Below are positions 63,034-64,000 of a DNA stretch of 64,000 bases, piece by piece. The DNA is from an uncultured Mediterraneibacter sp. (GTDB lineage: Bacteria > Bacillota > Clostridia > Lachnospirales > Lachnospiraceae), in NCBI GenBank assembly GCA_944381495.1, contig CALWLJ010000004.1:62001-126000 (forward strand), read 5' to 3'. The stretch's first letter is position 1, and every line of letters starts with the position of its first letter. Below the pieces are notes generated by a model, which had not been told where the DNA came from, searched no databases, and worked only from the letters and a program-made list of their open reading frames with translations. A program made the position numbers and the translations under genes.

Positions 63034-64000
63034 CTATAAGAGTTCTTCCAACCGCCGGATATCTCCGCTCTCTGTCGCCCAGCTTGTGGCAAAGCGGACC
63101 GTCGTATGGTTCTCATCCGCCTTCTCCCAGAAGCTGACCGCAACTTCTTTCTTCAGTCTCTCCAGCATCTCGTCCTCCAGGATGACAAACTGCTGATTGG
63201 TGGGAGATTCCCAGGCGAACCGGCTCCCTTTCTTCCTCAGGACTTCTTTCAGCTCTTCCGCCATCTGAATGGCGTGGCGGCTGATCTCAAAATACAGATC
63301 ATCTGTAAACAAAGTGTCAAACTGGATACCCAGCAGTCTTCCCTTTGCCAGCAGAGCGCCATGCTGTTTCACCGCTGTCATGAAATGCCGGGGCGCCTTC
63401 CTGGGAAATACCACCGCCTCCCCACATAATGCTCCCACCTTGGTCCCTCCGATATAAAACACATCACAGAGGCTGGCAATATCAGGCAGCGTCACATCTG
63501 TCCCGCTGCTCATCAGGCCATATCCAAGCCGCGCTCCATCCAGAAACAGCGGGATCTCATACTGCCTGCAGATCTGTGAGAGCTGTTCCAGCTCCTGCTT
63601 TGTATACAGTGTTCCGAACTCCGTGGGGTGAGAGATGTAGACCATCCCTGGGAATACCATATGCTCGTGGTTCTCATCCTGGTAGAATCCTGCAAGATAC
63701 CGCTCCAGTACCTTCGGGGCGATCTTCCCGTCCCTGTGGGGAACTGTCAGCACCTTATGCCCTGTAAACTCTACTGCTCCTGCCTCATGTACAGCCACAT
63801 GTCCGGTATCTGCCGCCACAACACCCTCATACCCTTGCAGCATGGCGTCGATCACCACTGCATTGGTCTGGGTGCCGCCGACGAGGAAATGCACTTCCCC
63901 GCCTTCACATCCGCATGCTGCCAGGATCTTTTTCCGCGCGTTCTCACAGTAAGGATCCGTCCCGTAACCGGACAGCGGCTCCCGGTTGGTCTCCATAAGC
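63034..64000 (-). CDS. ltaE: Low-specificity L-threonine aldolase (5' end beyond the window)
   Basis: The visible part has 321 or so residues in frame to the right edge; the usual start (MYSFKNDYSEGAHP-like) lies outside, so the N-terminus is missing. It is a fold-type I PLP enzyme with the active-site lysine in FYIGGTKVGALCGE, plus PLP-contacting LFLDGARLGYGL and GGTQTNAVVI. It splits threonine or allo-threonine to glycine and acetaldehyde. It precedes the opp genes but need not be functionally linked. Confidence 0.92.
   Translation of the reverse strand, partial: LMETNREPLSGYGTDPYCENARKKILAACGCEGGEVHFLVGGTQTNAVVIDAMLQGYEGVVAADTGHVAVHEAGAVEFTGHKVLTVPHRDGKIAPKVLERYLAGFYQDENHEHMVFPGMVYISHPTEFGTLYTKQELEQLSQICRQYEIPLFLDGARLGYGLMSSGTDVTLPDIASLCDVFYIGGTKVGALCGEAVVFPRKAPRHFMTAVKQHGALLAKGRLLGIQFDTLFTDDLYFEISRHAIQMAEELKEVLRKKGSRFAWESPTNQQFVILEDEMLERLKKEVAVSFWEKADENHTTVRFATSWATESGDIRRLEELL

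Overview
The window looks like the chromosome of an obligately anaerobic, low-oxygen gut-type Clostridia, most likely a Lachnospiraceae member (Blautia/Dorea/Mediterraneibacter-like). The evidence is a T-box-controlled thrS, a putative sensory [FeFe]-hydrogenase, AmmeMemoRadiSam proteins, corrinoid genes, a starch/maltodextrin locus of the gut Bacillota kind, strong AGGAGG ribosome sites and sigma-A promoters. The genus is inference. No rRNA, tRNA, CRISPR array, prophage or transposase gene was seen.

Layout. 1-2.6 kb: TrkH (cut by the window edge) and TrkA, a potassium uptake pair. 2.6-3.3 kb: a gene-free block of three long inverted repeats. 3.3-8 kb: an EF-G-like GTPase, then tyrA-aroA on the other strand. 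8-12.6 kb: a small unknown gene and the folate operon folC-folE-HD hydrolase-folP-folBK. 12.8-16.2 kb: a GntR/ABC-exporter operon. 16.3-19.2 kb: a sensory-type [FeFe]-hydrogenase with a PP2C phosphatase. 19.4-24.5 kb: LTA-synthase-like enzyme, thrS with a T-box leader, YoaK-like membrane protein. 24.6-26.3 kb: a DUF234-type ATPase beside a 3' remnant of a hexapeptide-repeat (gamma carbonic anhydrase-like) gene. 26.3-38.9 kb: a maltodextrin locus (malEFG-type importer, pullulanase, debranching enzyme, two GH13 hydrolases) with a divergent LacI regulator. 39-45.5 kb: nitrilase-family amidase, MtnA, AmmeMemoRadiSam pair, ferredoxin-type aldo/keto reductase and an HD protein. 46-50.7 kb: a KtrAB potassium system with a KdpDE-like two-component pair and an unrecognised membrane-tethered protein, bracketed by inverted copies of a long hairpin element. 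51.3-54.3 kb: PutP, a secreted protein and a siroheme/corrinoid gene. 54.4-57.5 kb: cbiC, a tandem CobU and a split ThrE exporter. 57.6-64 kb: an Opp-type peptide ABC system and a threonine aldolase cut by the window edge.

How genes work together. The glycan locus imports maltodextrin and debranches and hydrolyses it in the cytoplasm. The Ktr operon carries both the channel and its presumed sensor. The mtnA, AmmeMemoRadiSam and omega-amidase-like genes together suggest an oxygen-independent methionine salvage route (a hypothesis). The folate operon lacks a Nudix hydrolase but holds an HD hydrolase where that activity is needed.

The most unusual signals are non-coding. One is a two-copy structured repeat lying just 3' of stop codons in the same orientation (3075-3259 and 33960-34102), with different but still paired stems around conserved internal segments. 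The other is a nested-hairpin element with terminal inverted repeats whose two inverted copies (45594-45963 and 50813-51345) flank the Ktr operon.
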